Below are positions 44,147 to 53,133 of a DNA stretch of 64,000 bases, piece by piece (the first letter of the stretch is position 1; the number at the start of each line of letters is the position of its first letter). The translations under genes and the position numbers were made by a program. Under the pieces are notes generated by a model, which saw only the letters and a list, made by a program, of their open reading frames with translations, was not told where the DNA came from and ran no database searches. Source of the stretch: W0P28-013 sp964570565. GTDB taxonomy: Bacteria > Bacteroidota > Bacteroidia > Bacteroidales > Paludibacteraceae. The stretch spans positions 1 to 64,000 of the forward strand of contig CAZMYT010000003.1 in assembly GCA_964570565.1 (NCBI GenBank), given 5' to 3'.

Positions 44147-44659
44147 CTATTTTTTATAAACAAATAACTCGTCATGCGATTTTCGCTTTTTCAAAGGTCG
44201 CTCATCCGTTGCAGCATAACCAATTGGCACCATGGCAATTGGCTCTACACCTTCTGGTAAGTCGAGAACTTGGGCACATTTCTGAGCATCGAAATTACAA
44301 ATCCAACATGAACCAAGCCCCATATCTACGGCTGCCAAAGTAAGATGATCCACCGCGATAGCCACATCAATATCTGTATGATCTTTGCCATCCAACTTGC
44401 GATGCCACGCCTGTTGATGATTGCCACAAGCCACAATGCACATCGGTGCTGTTTTAAACCAATCGCGATTATAACAATCCTGCAACTGAGCCAATAGCAC
44501 TTGGTCTGTCACTACATAAAATACACAAGGTTGAAAATTAACCGCCGACGGTGCCAAACGCACACACTCTAGCAAACGGTCAATCTTTTCTTGTTCTACA
44601 GGTCGACTATCATAGTTGCGTAACGAAAAACGGGCTTCAGCTAAATCTCGAAAAGTCAT
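44147..44659 (-). CDS. Nitroreductase-family protein
   Basis: The 170-residue flavoprotein has RFSLRNYDSRPVEQEKIDRLLECVRLAPSAVNFQPC at the start and GLGSCWICNFDAQKCAQVLDLPEGVEPIAMVPIGY near the end, the usual pattern of small FMN-dependent nitroreductases. They reduce nitro compounds, quinones or unknown substrates with NAD(P)H. It is followed by the DUF6452-like gene 5 nt away. Confidence 0.9.
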   Translation of the reverse strand: MTFRDLAEARFSLRNYDSRPVEQEKIDRLLECVRLAPSAVNFQPCVFYVVTDQVLLAQLQDCYNRDWFKTAPMCIVACGNHQQAWHRKLDGKDHTDIDVAIAVDHLTLAAVDMGLGSCWICNFDAQKCAQVLDLPEGVEPIAMVPIGYAATDERPLKKRKSHDELFVYKK

Positions 44660-44696
44660 AACTAATAGGAATAATATTAAAAGAAAACTAGCCGAT

Positions 44697-45215
44697 TTAC
44701 ATCAACTTAACCTCTTGCTTTAAAAAATTGAGTGCGATTTCTGTAGGAGTAGTTTCTGTTGCTGCATACGTTTGTATAAGCGATTGCGCCAACTGCATTG
44801 CGGAGTCCGAAGGCTGAACTTGTGCCGCTGAACCATTCACTAAACGCATTAAACTTTCACGTGCGTTCATCACCAACGTCCACGCTTCTGGGCTGATATA
44901 AATCTGTTGTCCCATATTATGGTCAAACTCATCGCGAATAGTTTTTAGCAACTGCGTTTGTAAATCAAAATTTGATAAATTTGATAAATTCAAACGGAGC
45001 AACATCGCTTCAGGTTTGGTACGTTCCAACAACAAAGTTAAACGTTCATAAGCGCGTAAACGAACTGGCGTGATTTGATTTACATTCAATTTACGTAATT
45101 CAAAATTACGACGATCGGCCTCGTTAGCCAACTGCTTTGACAACACCACATACGTAGCGCCCAAAACCACTAAAGCAGGCAAAATATACTTTAAAATTTC
45201 AAGAAAAATGTCCAT
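44697..45215 (-). CDS. Conserved Bacteroidota membrane-anchored protein
   Basis: The 172-residue protein has an N-terminal membrane segment (about 8-27) and a cytoplasmic helical body (RLRAYERLTLLLERTKPEAMLLRLN and EFDHNMGQQIYISPEAWTLVMNARESL). I have seen related sequences next to DUF4199 and GT2 genes in this phylum, and the family may be DUF7935. The role is unknown. It starts 10 nt after the glycosyltransferase ends. Confidence 0.7.
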   Translation of the reverse strand: MDIFLEILKYILPALVVLGATYVVLSKQLANEADRRNFELRKLNVNQITPVRLRAYERLTLLLERTKPEAMLLRLNLSNLSNFDLQTQLLKTIRDEFDHNMGQQIYISPEAWTLVMNARESLMRLVNGSAAQVQPSDSAMQLAQSLIQTYAATETTPTEIALNFLKQEVKLM

Positions 45216-45225
45216 AGGAATAAGG

Positions 45226-46176
45226 TTAAATTTCTTCCGATATTTGATAATTGTTACGTTCCGAGGAACTACGAGAAACTAATTCGCCCACAAAACCAGC
45301 TAAAAACATCTGTGTACCTAAAAGCATCATGGTTAAAGCCAAGTAAAAATAAGGTGTATTGGTTACTAAAGGCGCTGGATAATGCCCCCAAAGCGCAGTC
45401 AATTTAATCAATCCAACTACACAAACAGCGATAAAGCCCAAAATAAACATAACACTACCCCACAATCCAAAAAAGTGCATAGGTTGCTTTCCGAAGCGGT
45501 TCAAGAATGACAACGAGAACAGATCTAAATAGCCATTTACGAAACGTTCTAAACCAAATTTCGATGTACCAAACTCACGCTTGCGGTGCTCAACCACTTT
45601 TTCACCAATCTTGGTAAAGCCCGCATTTTTCGCCAAAAATGGAATGTAACGATGCATCTCACCATATACCTCGATGTGTTTTATCACCTCGTTCCGATAG
45701 GCTTTCAAGCCACAGTTCATATCATGCAATTTGAGCCCTGTTACTTTACGAGCCGTAGCATTATATATTTTTGATGGAATATTTTTAGTCAATTTATTAT
45801 CGTGGCGTTTCTTTTTCCAACCCGACACCAAATCGTACCCATCTTCTTTTACCATGCGATACAATTCAGGAATTTCATCAGGTGAATCCTGCAAATCGGC
45901 ATCCATAGTTATAACCACATCGCCTTGAGCGCGCTTAAAACCGCAGTACAAAGCTGGAGATTTTCCATAATTCCGTCGAAAAGAGATACCATGCACAGAG
46001 TCCGATTTCTGTTGCAATTCCGTAATAACGCGCCAAGAGCCATCGGTACTCCCATCATTTACAAAAATAACTTCGTACGAAAAATGGTGTGCTTTCATCA
46101 CACGCTCAATCCACTCATAAAGAGGTGTCAACGATTCAGCCTCATTGAACAACGGAACAATAATTGAAATATCCAT
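45226..46176 (-). CDS. GtrB/DPM1-like family 2 glycosyltransferase
   Basis: The 316-residue protein has a GT2 domain (SIIVPLFNEAESLTPLYEWI, EVIFVNDGSTDGSW, ITMDADLQDSPDEIPEL) and two C-terminal membrane helices (about 235-260, 275-300). Such enzymes load a sugar onto undecaprenyl phosphate for later transfer outside the membrane. The middle motif MNCGLKAYRNEV fits the family. It lies 10 nt after the DUF4199 gene in one operon. Confidence 0.92.
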   Translation of the reverse strand: MDISIIVPLFNEAESLTPLYEWIERVMKAHHFSYEVIFVNDGSTDGSWRVITELQQKSDSVHGISFRRNYGKSPALYCGFKRAQGDVVITMDADLQDSPDEIPELYRMVKEDGYDLVSGWKKKRHDNKLTKNIPSKIYNATARKVTGLKLHDMNCGLKAYRNEVIKHIEVYGEMHRYIPFLAKNAGFTKIGEKVVEHRKREFGTSKFGLERFVNGYLDLFSLSFLNRFGKQPMHFFGLWGSVMFILGFIAVCVVGLIKLTALWGHYPAPLVTNTPYFYLALTMMLLGTQMFLAGFVGELVSRSSSERNNYQISEEI

Positions 46177-46186
46177 AGATTATGAC

Positions 46187-46717
46187 TTACTGATTATTTG
46201 TTTGAGGAACATCGGTATCAAAAATTGATTTATCTTTTTTAGCAAAAGCGGCGGTAACCAACGACACCAAAACGCCCATAATAACGTCCATCCAAATGTA
46301 CTGCATTGTAACATACAACGGTGTGAGCAACTGACGCACTTGGTTTTCGGTAAGCTCACCTGACAACATATTGAGTTCATCAAGAATTTTCAAACTCTCA
46401 TTGATCATATTTGGTAAATATTCGGGGTTTAAAAATTTAAAATAGATAAATTTGAACACCGCCGAAATAAGTGCAGCATAAAAAAACAGTTGAGTTCCAT
46501 ACCACAAGGCAGCTCCATACGATATAGCACCACCACTAACACGATTGCGACAATCAACCGTTAAGCGATACACCAAATACGGGATAGTTAATGTTATAAC
46601 CCACTGCAAAGCAGCAAACCATCCATTATTCAAAGTAGACAAAAAGAAATTAAGGGCAAATACAAGGCCTAACATCAGACCAAAATACATCGCATGTTTC
46701 AAAGCTTCTGGTTTCAT
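46187..46717 (-). CDS. DUF4199 membrane protein
   Basis: The 176-residue protein has four membrane segments (about 10-30, 38-55, 65-90, 145-165), and the pattern ISYGAALWYGTQLFFYAALIS is typical of DUF4199. The function is unknown. It is the first gene of the DUF4199-GtrB-anchored-protein operon. A promoter with TTG-N20-TATCTTTG on the minus strand (46746-46776) precedes it. Confidence 0.85.
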   Translation of the reverse strand: MKPEALKHAMYFGLMLGLVFALNFFLSTLNNGWFAALQWVITLTIPYLVYRLTVDCRNRVSGGAISYGAALWYGTQLFFYAALISAVFKFIYFKFLNPEYLPNMINESLKILDELNMLSGELTENQVRQLLTPLYVTMQYIWMDVIMGVLVSLVTAAFAKKDKSIFDTDVPQTNNQ

Positions 46718-46745
46718 ACTGAAAACGTTTTTATTTATAAACAGA

Positions 46746-46776
46746 CAAAGATACAGTGATTTTTTAAAATAGACAA
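46746..46776 (-). promoter_or_regulatory. Promoter of the DUF4199-GT2 operon
   Basis: The -7 box TATCTTTG (46746-46753) and TTG (46774-46776) are separated by 20 nt on the minus strand, the expected Bacteroidota spacing. The ATG lies 29 nt downstream of the box. Confidence 0.65.
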
Positions 46777-46871
46777 GAAGAAAAAGGGATTCTCTTAAAA
46801 AAATAATCGCCTCATTTTTACGCTAAAAAGCGCTAAATTTCGATTATTTTCAAAAAATCACATCACTCACT

Positions 46872-46901
46872 TTTGTAATTCCATAAAAAGTAGTACTTTT
46901 G
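46872..46901 (+). promoter_or_regulatory. Promoter of the SRP RNA and tRNA-Thr
   Basis: TTTG (46872-46875) and TACTTTTG (46894-46901) are 18 nt apart. The predicted transcription start (about 46905) coincides with the first base of the SRP RNA (46906). Confidence 0.65.
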
Positions 46902-46905
46902 CGCC

Positions 46906-47002
46906 GGGTAAGTCCTATACGACCAGCTCCCTTTGAACTCCCCCAGGGCTTGATCGCAGCAAGGGTAAAAGGTTGTAGCGGTGCGATATAGTAAGCTTAC
47001 CC
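46906..47002 (+). ncRNA. ffs: Signal recognition particle RNA (4.5S, small bacterial type)
   Basis: The ends GGGTAAG (46906-46912) and CTTACCC (46996-47002) pair, and the inside contains the SRP domain IV pattern CCCCCAGGGC-TTGA-TCGCAGCAAGGGTAA. Length is 97 nt, as in small bacterial SRP RNAs. It binds Ffh and targets nascent membrane proteins. The tRNA-Thr gene starts 4 nt later, so they probably share a transcript and terminator. Confidence 0.9.
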
Positions 47003-47006
47003 ACTT

Positions 47007-47080
47007 GCCTCTTTAGCTCAGTTGGCCAGAGCACGTGATTTGTAATCTCGGGGTCGTTGGTTCGAATCCGACAAGAGGCT
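47007..47080 (+). tRNA. tRNA-Thr (anticodon TGT)
   Basis: A 74-nt cloverleaf with the acceptor arm GCCTCTT/AAGAGGC, the TTCGAATCC T-loop, and the anticodon loop TTTGTAA with anticodon TGT. CCA is not encoded. The anticodon stem has one mismatch (T-T). It follows the SRP RNA. Confidence 0.93.
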
Positions 47081-47086
47081 CAACCA

Positions 47087-47118
47087 AAACCACTTTCTAT
47101 AGCGAAAGTGGTTTTTTG
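47087..47118 (+). terminator. Terminator after tRNA-Thr
   Basis: AAAACCACTTTC and GAAAGTGGTTTTTT pair around a 6-nt loop and end in a T run. Confidence 0.85.
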
Positions 47119-47203
47119 TTTTTCTGGCAATTTTCTATCCATGGTTCCAGAAAAAAGTTGTACCTTTACACATCTATTTATCAAACCTTTTAAAAACCCT
47201 ATT

Positions 47204-47533
47204 ATGGCAAAGGAAAAAGAAGCTATCGAGTTCGACGATACCGAAGCTATTAATTTCATTTTAAACAGTTTACCTGAAGAGTCACGTGCCAAAATAAGCG
47301 ACGATGACGTGCAATATCTTCTCGACTTAGTATGTGAATATTACGACAGTAATAATTTAATCGAGGATGATGCTGTTGGCGAAGCTACTATTGCAGAAGA
47401 TGAAATGTTCGATTTCATTTGGAAACTCATGAAAAAAGAAAATCAAGTAAACCTCACAGAAGACGAACTTCAACAAGTACTTGATGGCGAATTTGAATAT
47501 GGTAAAAAAATAGGAATTTATACCGAAGAATAA
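47204..47533 (+). CDS. Small acidic conserved Bacteroidota protein
   Basis: From MAKEKEAIEFDD the 109-residue protein is strongly acidic, with helical stretches (AINFILNSLPEESRAKISDDDVQYLLDLVCEYYDS). The frame extends upstream into the tRNA and terminator region and is rejected. I recall similar acidic small proteins of unknown function in Bacteroidales. It has a degenerate -7 box (TACCTTTA, 47161-47168) and is followed by a LpxL-like gene 15 nt away. Confidence 0.75.
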   Translation: MAKEKEAIEFDDTEAINFILNSLPEESRAKISDDDVQYLLDLVCEYYDSNNLIEDDAVGEATIAEDEMFDFIWKLMKKENQVNLTEDELQQVLDGEFEYGKKIGIYTEE

Positions 47534-47548
47534 GTCCGCTTCCATTCC

Positions 47549-48427
47549 ATGCGAAAAGTTCTATTTTACATTACCTATTTTGTTTTATGGGTAGTGGCTT
47601 GGTTGCCATTACCTATATTGTATGTTTTATCTGATATTACCTATTTTATCATATACCACGTAGCACAATACCGCGTAAAAACTGCACGACAAAATATACA
47701 CAACGCCTTCCCTCAAAAGAGCGAAAAAGAGCGTCGTAAATTAGAACATCGCTTTTACCATCATTTATGCGATTACGGATTTGAGACCATTCGCATGATG
47801 CACATATCAGAAAAAGAGATTCAGCGCCGTATCACGTTCGAAAATACCGAATTGCTTCATAAACTTGCTCAAAATGAACAAAACATGATTGCTTTATTTG
47901 GGCATTATTGCAATTGGGAGTGGGTCTGTTCTTTACCGCTACATTTGCACAACACAATGAGCGTAAGCACACTTTACAAGACGTTAAAAGATGATGATTT
48001 CGACCGATTTTTTATTCACTTACGATCACGATTTGGCACATATTGTTATCCAAAACAAAAAGTGTTACGCGGCATGGTAGAACTAAAAAAACTCAACAAA
48101 CCATTTATTTTAGCCTTCATTGCGGACCAAACTCCATCGTGGAATAATTTACACTATTGGACCAATTGGCTCAATCAGGACACACCGTTTTTGACAGGAT
48201 GGGAAACCATTGCTCACAAAACAAATCATCCGGTGATTTTCTTGGAAATGCACAAAGTGAAACGTGGTTATTATCAGTGTCGCGTAGAGCTATTATGTGA
48301 AGAACCCCAAAAAGAAGAACCATTCACATTAGCCGAAAAATACGCACGTCGTATGGAACAAAATATTTTAGATGCTCCTGAATTCTGGCTATGGTCACAC
48401 AAACGCTGGAAATATCATAGAAATTAA
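47549..48427 (+). CDS. LpxL/HtrB-like lysophospholipid acyltransferase
   Basis: The 292-residue protein has an N-terminal membrane segment and the LpxL-type active site GHYCNWEW (H-x4-E at about 117-122). NIHNAFPQKSEKER, ADQTPSWNNLHYWTNWL and FLEMHKVKRG also match late lipid A acyltransferases. It likely adds a secondary fatty acid to lipid A at the inner membrane. The next gene is a GT2 18 nt downstream, so both may act in envelope glycolipid synthesis. Confidence 0.9.
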   Translation: MRKVLFYITYFVLWVVAWLPLPILYVLSDITYFIIYHVAQYRVKTARQNIHNAFPQKSEKERRKLEHRFYHHLCDYGFETIRMMHISEKEIQRRITFENTELLHKLAQNEQNMIALFGHYCNWEWVCSLPLHLHNTMSVSTLYKTLKDDDFDRFFIHLRSRFGTYCYPKQKVLRGMVELKKLNKPFILAFIADQTPSWNNLHYWTNWLNQDTPFLTGWETIAHKTNHPVIFLEMHKVKRGYYQCRVELLCEEPQKEEPFTLAEKYARRMEQNILDAPEFWLWSHKRWKYHRN

Positions 48428-48445
48428 TCTATAAAAATTGTACAC

Positions 48446-49489
48446 ATGTCTGTCGCTGTTGTCATATTAAATTACAATGGTAAGAAGCTACTCGAAGAGT
48501 TACTTCCCAAAGTTATCGCCTACTCACCCGAAGCCGAAGTGATTGTTGCCGACAATGCCTCTACAGATGATTCGGTGGCATTGATGGAAACTACATTTAG
48601 AGATACGCGGCTCATAAAACTACCACGTAACTTCGGTTTTGCAGGCGGTTACAACGAAGCGTTGAGTAAAGTGAAAGCCGATTATTACGTACTACTAAAT
48701 TCCGATGTAGAAGTCACCGAAAATTGGTTAGCTCCACTCATCAGCTACATGGATGCACATCCAAAAACAGCAGCTTGTCAACCGAAAATCAAAAGTTATT
48801 ATCAACGCACCCATTTTGAATATGCTGGCGCCTGCGGTGGTTACATCGACACGTATGGATATCCATTTTGTCGCGGTCGCATACTCGACACCTTAGAGCC
48901 TGACAATGGGCAATACGACACCATTACTGACATTTTTTGGGCAACTGGTGCTTGTCTATTTATTCGCGCCGAAAAATATCATAAAGTGGGAGGTTTAGAC
49001 GAGCGTTTTTTCGCTCACATGGAAGAAATAGATCTCTGTTGGCGATTGAAAGCCCGAGGGAATGCCATTGTGTGTATTCCTCAAAGTACCGTTTACCACA
49101 TGGGCGCTCAAACATTAAACAAGGAACATCCGCGCAAAACCTATCTGAATTTTCGCAACAATTGGCTGATGTTATACAAAAACGCCCCTAAACATATAGG
49201 TAGAACTCTTTGTGTGCGCCTATTGTTGGACTGGGCCGCAGCAACTCATTTAATGATTCAAGGTAAATTCCCGAATGCGTTTGCCATTATCAAGGCTGAG
49301 TTGTCATTTTTAAGCAAATATCGTCAGTTCCGTTATGATCGTAAAAACAACCTACATCTAACAAAAACTGCCCATCCGAAAGGTCTATTTCATGGGCTCA
49401 TTTTATGGAGCTACTATGTCAGAAAAGAACAAACGGCACAGAATTTGATATGGAAAGAAACAGAAACTAAAATCAAAACACAAAAATAA
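48446..49489 (+). CDS. Family 2 glycosyltransferase (rhamnosyltransferase-like)
   Basis: The 347-residue protein has AVVILNYNGKKLLEELLP, VIVADNASTDDS, LPRNFGFAGGYNEAL and LLNSDVEVTENWL as GT2 and metal-binding motifs, then GGLDERFFAHMEEIDLCWRLKARGN, typical of rhamnosyltransferase-like GT2. The C-terminal part has weak hydrophobic segments. It likely transfers a sugar in surface polysaccharide synthesis. The acceptor is unknown. Confidence 0.9.
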   Translation: MSVAVVILNYNGKKLLEELLPKVIAYSPEAEVIVADNASTDDSVALMETTFRDTRLIKLPRNFGFAGGYNEALSKVKADYYVLLNSDVEVTENWLAPLISYMDAHPKTAACQPKIKSYYQRTHFEYAGACGGYIDTYGYPFCRGRILDTLEPDNGQYDTITDIFWATGACLFIRAEKYHKVGGLDERFFAHMEEIDLCWRLKARGNAIVCIPQSTVYHMGAQTLNKEHPRKTYLNFRNNWLMLYKNAPKHIGRTLCVRLLLDWAAATHLMIQGKFPNAFAIIKAELSFLSKYRQFRYDRKNNLHLTKTAHPKGLFHGLILWSYYVRKEQTAQNLIWKETETKIKTQK

Positions 49490-49575
49490 TTAATAAACAA
49501 GGTTGCACTAGATTTTTTTTTATACTTTTGCCACCACTAAAATCACTTATCAATTAACTTAATAATAATTTTATT

Positions 49576-49986
49576 ATGAAAAAACTTGCTTTATTTACCA
49601 TGCTTTTTGTAGCCTTATCAGTAATGGCTCAAGAAAAACCTGTTGTAGAATTTAACGAACGCACACACGATTTTGGCACCGTGAAAGAAGAAGTAGGTAA
49701 AATCACTACTGTATTCACGTTTACCAACCAATTTTTGGCGCCACTAACCATCAAAAGTGTAAGAGCATCATGCGGTTGCACCACACCAAATTGGAGTAAA
49801 GAACCTGTAGCACCTAAAGCAAAAGGTGAAATTACCGTAACTTACAGCACCACAAATCGTCCTGGTTCATTTACTAAAAGTATAACCGTTGTTTTAACTA
49901 ACGGTACTGAAGATTTTACAGAAGTTCTTTATATCAAAGGACAGGTAACACCTAAACCTGTAGAACCAGCTGCCGAAGTAAAATAA
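49576..49986 (+). CDS. DUF1573 exported protein (short)
   Basis: The 136-residue protein has a signal peptide (LSVMAQ) and one DUF1573 domain (FNERTHDFGTVKEEVGKI, SVRASCGCTTPNWSKEPVAPKAKGEI). The Ig-like DUF1573 fold with its CGC motif is widespread in Bacteroidota, and its role is unknown. The -7 box TACTTTTG at 49523-49530 precedes it. A longer paralogue follows at 50095-51168. Confidence 0.85.
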   Translation: MKKLALFTMLFVALSVMAQEKPVVEFNERTHDFGTVKEEVGKITTVFTFTNQFLAPLTIKSVRASCGCTTPNWSKEPVAPKAKGEITVTYSTTNRPGSFTKSITVVLTNGTEDFTEVLYIKGQVTPKPVEPAAEVK

Positions 49987-50040
49987 TATTGACTATTACA
50001 CGTTGTGTAATTAATAGGTTATGTACATAACCACTCAATC

Positions 50041-50070
50041 AAAGAGGGAGAAGTAGCATTTTCCCTCTTT
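50041..50070 (+). terminator. Hairpin between the two DUF1573 genes
   Basis: AAAGAGGGA pairs with TCCCTCTTT around an 11-nt loop. It probably ends or weakens the upstream transcript. Confidence 0.6.
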
Positions 50071-50094
50071 CATTCTATTTAAACTCATACTGTT

Positions 50095-51168
50095 ATGAAA
50101 AAGAGCTTTATCATCTTATTCTTGTTGTGTGGTGCATTAACCGTAGTAGCACAACAAAAAGTGGAAATTGTATTTGACGAAACCGAATATGATTTTGGTA
50201 ATATACGAGAAGAGGACGGCAAAGTCTCGCATGTTTTTAACTTTCGCAACCAAGGCGCAGCTCCATTTACCATAAAAATGGTAACCGCATCGTGCGGATG
50301 CACTACGCCAGAATGGACAAAAGGTCCAATTCCTCCAAAAGGTTCTGGCTCTATTACCGTTACTTATACCGCCGAAGGCCGCCCTGGTCCATTCAATAAA
50401 GGTGTAACCGTAATTATAGGTGGATCAAGTGGAGACATTACAGAAACCTTAGACATAAAAGGTTACGTAAGCCCTAAAAACCAACCTCTATCGGAAAGCT
50501 ATCCTTACAATATCGGAAACGTATTATTCCGTTCCACTATTGTCCCATTTGGAATGGTGCAAAAAGGGAAAACACCTGAACGCCAGCTCGAAATAGCCAA
50601 TGGTACGAATGAGCCGTTAAAATTGGTAATAGCTGCGCCTAAGCATATTGTAGTAAAAGCACCTGCGCTCATTAAACCTGACGAAGAGACAATCATTACG
50701 TTCAAATACTTATCAAATCAAACTGATAAATGGGCGTATGTTGATGATGAAGTAAGTGTGAGTGTAAACGACAAACCGGCTGGCAAACTCAATGTAAGAG
50801 CCAATATTCAAGAAGATTTCAGTAAATTGAGCAGCAAAGAACGCATGAGCGCTCCAATAGCGACTCTTTCAGCGAAAAAAATCAATCTTGGTAAACTTAA
50901 AATTGGCGGCAAATATAGTGGCAAATTAGCCATCAAAAATAGCGGAATCAATCCGTTATTAATCCGATCGGTAGTGGCAGAAAGCACTTACATGAAAGGT
51001 TCTGTGGGTAAATCAACTTTAAAAAGTGGCAAATCGACTGATATTAAAATTGAAATTGATGCTACCAAATTACAGCCATTTACTTTTTATAAAACCATGG
51101 AGATTATCACCAACGACCCTACCAATCCTACAATCACATTTGTAGTGGAATGGCAAACCGTAAAATAA
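50095..51168 (+). CDS. DUF1573 exported protein (long)
   Basis: The 357-residue protein has a signal peptide (LTVVAQ) and a DUF1573 domain at about 20-125 that closely parallels the shorter neighbour (FDETEYDFGNIREEDGK, TASCGCTTPEWTKGPIPPKGSG). Two further beta-sandwich, ASH-like parts follow. The pair probably arose by duplication. meaB starts 2 nt after the stop. Confidence 0.85.
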   Translation: MKKSFIILFLLCGALTVVAQQKVEIVFDETEYDFGNIREEDGKVSHVFNFRNQGAAPFTIKMVTASCGCTTPEWTKGPIPPKGSGSITVTYTAEGRPGPFNKGVTVIIGGSSGDITETLDIKGYVSPKNQPLSESYPYNIGNVLFRSTIVPFGMVQKGKTPERQLEIANGTNEPLKLVIAAPKHIVVKAPALIKPDEETIITFKYLSNQTDKWAYVDDEVSVSVNDKPAGKLNVRANIQEDFSKLSSKERMSAPIATLSAKKINLGKLKIGGKYSGKLAIKNSGINPLLIRSVVAESTYMKGSVGKSTLKSGKSTDIKIEIDATKLQPFTFYKTMEIITNDPTNPTITFVVEWQTVK

Positions 51169-51170
51169 TC

Positions 51171-52271
51171 ATGAAAAAAAATCACCATATTGAGAATGCT
51201 GATTCATTTCCGGGATTAAATGTAAATGAAGGCGTACCTCAACCGCCGAGCATCAATCCATATCTAAAAGCACGTATCAAACGCTCACAGTATACGACAG
51301 AAGAATATGTAGATGGCATTCTGCATGGCAATATGTCCATTTTAAGCCAAGCGGTCACTTTGGTAGAAAGCATAAATCCTGCACACCATAAACAGGCACA
51401 AGAAGTGATTGAACGTTGCTTACCTTATGCAGGTAAATCTGTTCGTATTGGTATAACAGGCGTGCCAGGCGCTGGCAAATCGACTTTCATTGAAGCCTTA
51501 GGTATGCACCTGGTAAATGCCAACCACAAATTAGCTGTATTAGCTATCGACCCAAGTAGCGAACGTTCGAAAGGAAGTATTTTAGGCGATAAAACACGCA
51601 TGGAAGAACTTTCCGTCGCAAAAAATGCCTTTATCCGTCCCTCACCATCAACTGGTTCATTGGGTGGTGTGGCTCGCAAAACGCGCGAAACTATTGTGCT
51701 TTGCGAAGCGGCTGGATTTGACACCATTTTTGTAGAAACGGTTGGCGTAGGACAATCAGAAACTGCGGTACACAGCATGGTCGATTTTTTCCTACTCATT
51801 CAACTAGCAGGTACTGGCGATGAATTGCAAGGCATAAAACGTGGCATTATGGAAATGGCGGATGGTATCACCATCAACAAAGCAGACGGGAACAATGTCG
51901 AAAAATCACAATTAGCCGCACGACAATTTCAAAATGCGCTCCATTTATTCCCTAAACCAGCATCTGGTTGGGAACCTAAAGTGCTGACATGCTCAGCCTT
52001 TCATAAGTTGGGCATCGACGAAATCTGGACTATGGTAACTGACTACATGACATTTACCAAAGAAAATGGTTTTTTTGACCAAAAACGCCATGAACAAAGT
52101 AAATATTGGATGTACGAAACTATTAATGAGGCATTGCGAAGTAACTTTTTCAATAACCCAACCATTGAAAAATTATTAGCACATTATGAAGTAGAATTGA
52201 GCCAAAACAAAGTGTCCTCATTTGTGGCTGCACACCATCTATTAAATGAATATTTTAATCATCAGAAATAA
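51171..52271 (+). CDS. meaB: MeaB, methylmalonyl-CoA mutase-associated GTPase
   Basis: MeaB gates cofactor loading and repairs methylmalonyl-CoA mutase. From MKKNHHIENAD the 366-residue protein has the P-loop GVPGAGKST at about 97-105. AIDPSSERSKGSILGDKTRM, ETVGVGQSE and INKADG follow. The frame is open 7 codons earlier, but that overlaps the DUF1573 gene. The mutase genes are not nearby. Confidence 0.93.
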   Translation: MKKNHHIENADSFPGLNVNEGVPQPPSINPYLKARIKRSQYTTEEYVDGILHGNMSILSQAVTLVESINPAHHKQAQEVIERCLPYAGKSVRIGITGVPGAGKSTFIEALGMHLVNANHKLAVLAIDPSSERSKGSILGDKTRMEELSVAKNAFIRPSPSTGSLGGVARKTRETIVLCEAAGFDTIFVETVGVGQSETAVHSMVDFFLLIQLAGTGDELQGIKRGIMEMADGITINKADGNNVEKSQLAARQFQNALHLFPKPASGWEPKVLTCSAFHKLGIDEIWTMVTDYMTFTKENGFFDQKRHEQSKYWMYETINEALRSNFFNNPTIEKLLAHYEVELSQNKVSSFVAAHHLLNEYFNHQK

Positions 52272-52312
52272 GAATTACCAACTATATCGTATACATAAAA
52301 ACATTGAATTTA

Positions 52313-53059
52313 ATGAAAAAATCACTTATCATCGTCGCTGTTCTATTAATTGGAGTAACGACCATTTCTGCTAAAAAGAAAAAAAATGTAGATACTGTAA
52401 AACCGGTTGCTACTGTTGACACCGTATTGACCCCAACCCAACAAAAAAGTTATGCTTTAGGTGCAAACATTGGCGAAGGTGTAGCGGGCAACTTCGAAAA
52501 GCTAGGTCTCAAAATCGATAAAGAGATATTTCTTAAAGGTTTATCAGATGCTATGGATAAAAAAAATAAATTGACTCCAGAGCAGATGACCGCCGCTTTT
52601 CAAGCACTTGATGCAGAAGTAACCGCCATGCAAGATTCTTTGAAAGGACTAGAAAAAGCATTTTTAGTAAAAAACAAAACCAACGCTGGCGTTATTGAAA
52701 CCGAATCGGGATTACAGTACAAAGTGATTACTATGGGAACTGGTGCCAAACCTAAAGCCACCGACGAAGTAAAAGTACACTACCATGGTACCACTATTGA
52801 TGGGAAAGTATTCGACAGCTCTGTAGAACGTGGCGAACCTATTACATTCCCACTTAACCAAGTGATTCCAGGTTGGACTGAAGGCGTACAATTAATGCCT
52901 GTTGGTTCGAAATTCATTTTTTACATCCCATCAGACCTCGCTTATGGCGAACAAGGAGCTGGGAATGGTACTATCAAGGCTGGTGCTACACTTATTTTCG
53001 AAGTAGAATTACTCGAAATAATGCCACAAACAACAGAACCCGCCGTTGGTTCAAAATAA
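52313..53059 (+). CDS. FKBP-type peptidyl-prolyl isomerase
   Basis: From MKKSLIIVAVL the 248-residue protein has a signal peptide (ends near TISA), an FKBP N-terminal dimerisation domain (about 40-120), and the FKBP catalytic domain (about 150-240: VKVHYHGTTIDGKVFDSSVERGEPITFPLNQVIPGWTEGVQLM). It is a periplasmic Mip/FkpA-like folding helper. An upstream TTG start (52304) is less likely. A terminator follows at 53077-53115. Confidence 0.9.
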   Translation: MKKSLIIVAVLLIGVTTISAKKKKNVDTVKPVATVDTVLTPTQQKSYALGANIGEGVAGNFEKLGLKIDKEIFLKGLSDAMDKKNKLTPEQMTAAFQALDAEVTAMQDSLKGLEKAFLVKNKTNAGVIETESGLQYKVITMGTGAKPKATDEVKVHYHGTTIDGKVFDSSVERGEPITFPLNQVIPGWTEGVQLMPVGSKFIFYIPSDLAYGEQGAGNGTIKAGATLIFEVELLEIMPQTTEPAVGSK

Positions 53060-53076
53060 CAAACACGTTTCCCATA

Positions 53077-53115
53077 TAAAAAGAGGCTGCATACAAACTA
53101 TGCAGCCTCTTTTTG
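53077..53115 (+). terminator. Terminator after the FKBP gene
   Basis: AAAAAGAGGCTGCATA and TATGCAGCCTCTTTTT pair. The convergent minus-strand gene can share it. Confidence 0.85.
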
Positions 53116-53133
53116 TGCTATAAATTAGGTTGA

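Noticed and set aside
46906..47002. A tmRNA or riboswitch at 46906-47002
   Set aside because: The length, end pairing and domain IV pattern fit small SRP RNA. There is no tag-peptide frame or tRNA-like end.
47057..47203. Upstream extension of the small acidic protein at 47204
   Set aside because: It begins within tRNA-Thr and runs through its terminator, so it cannot be translated from the gene's own transcript.
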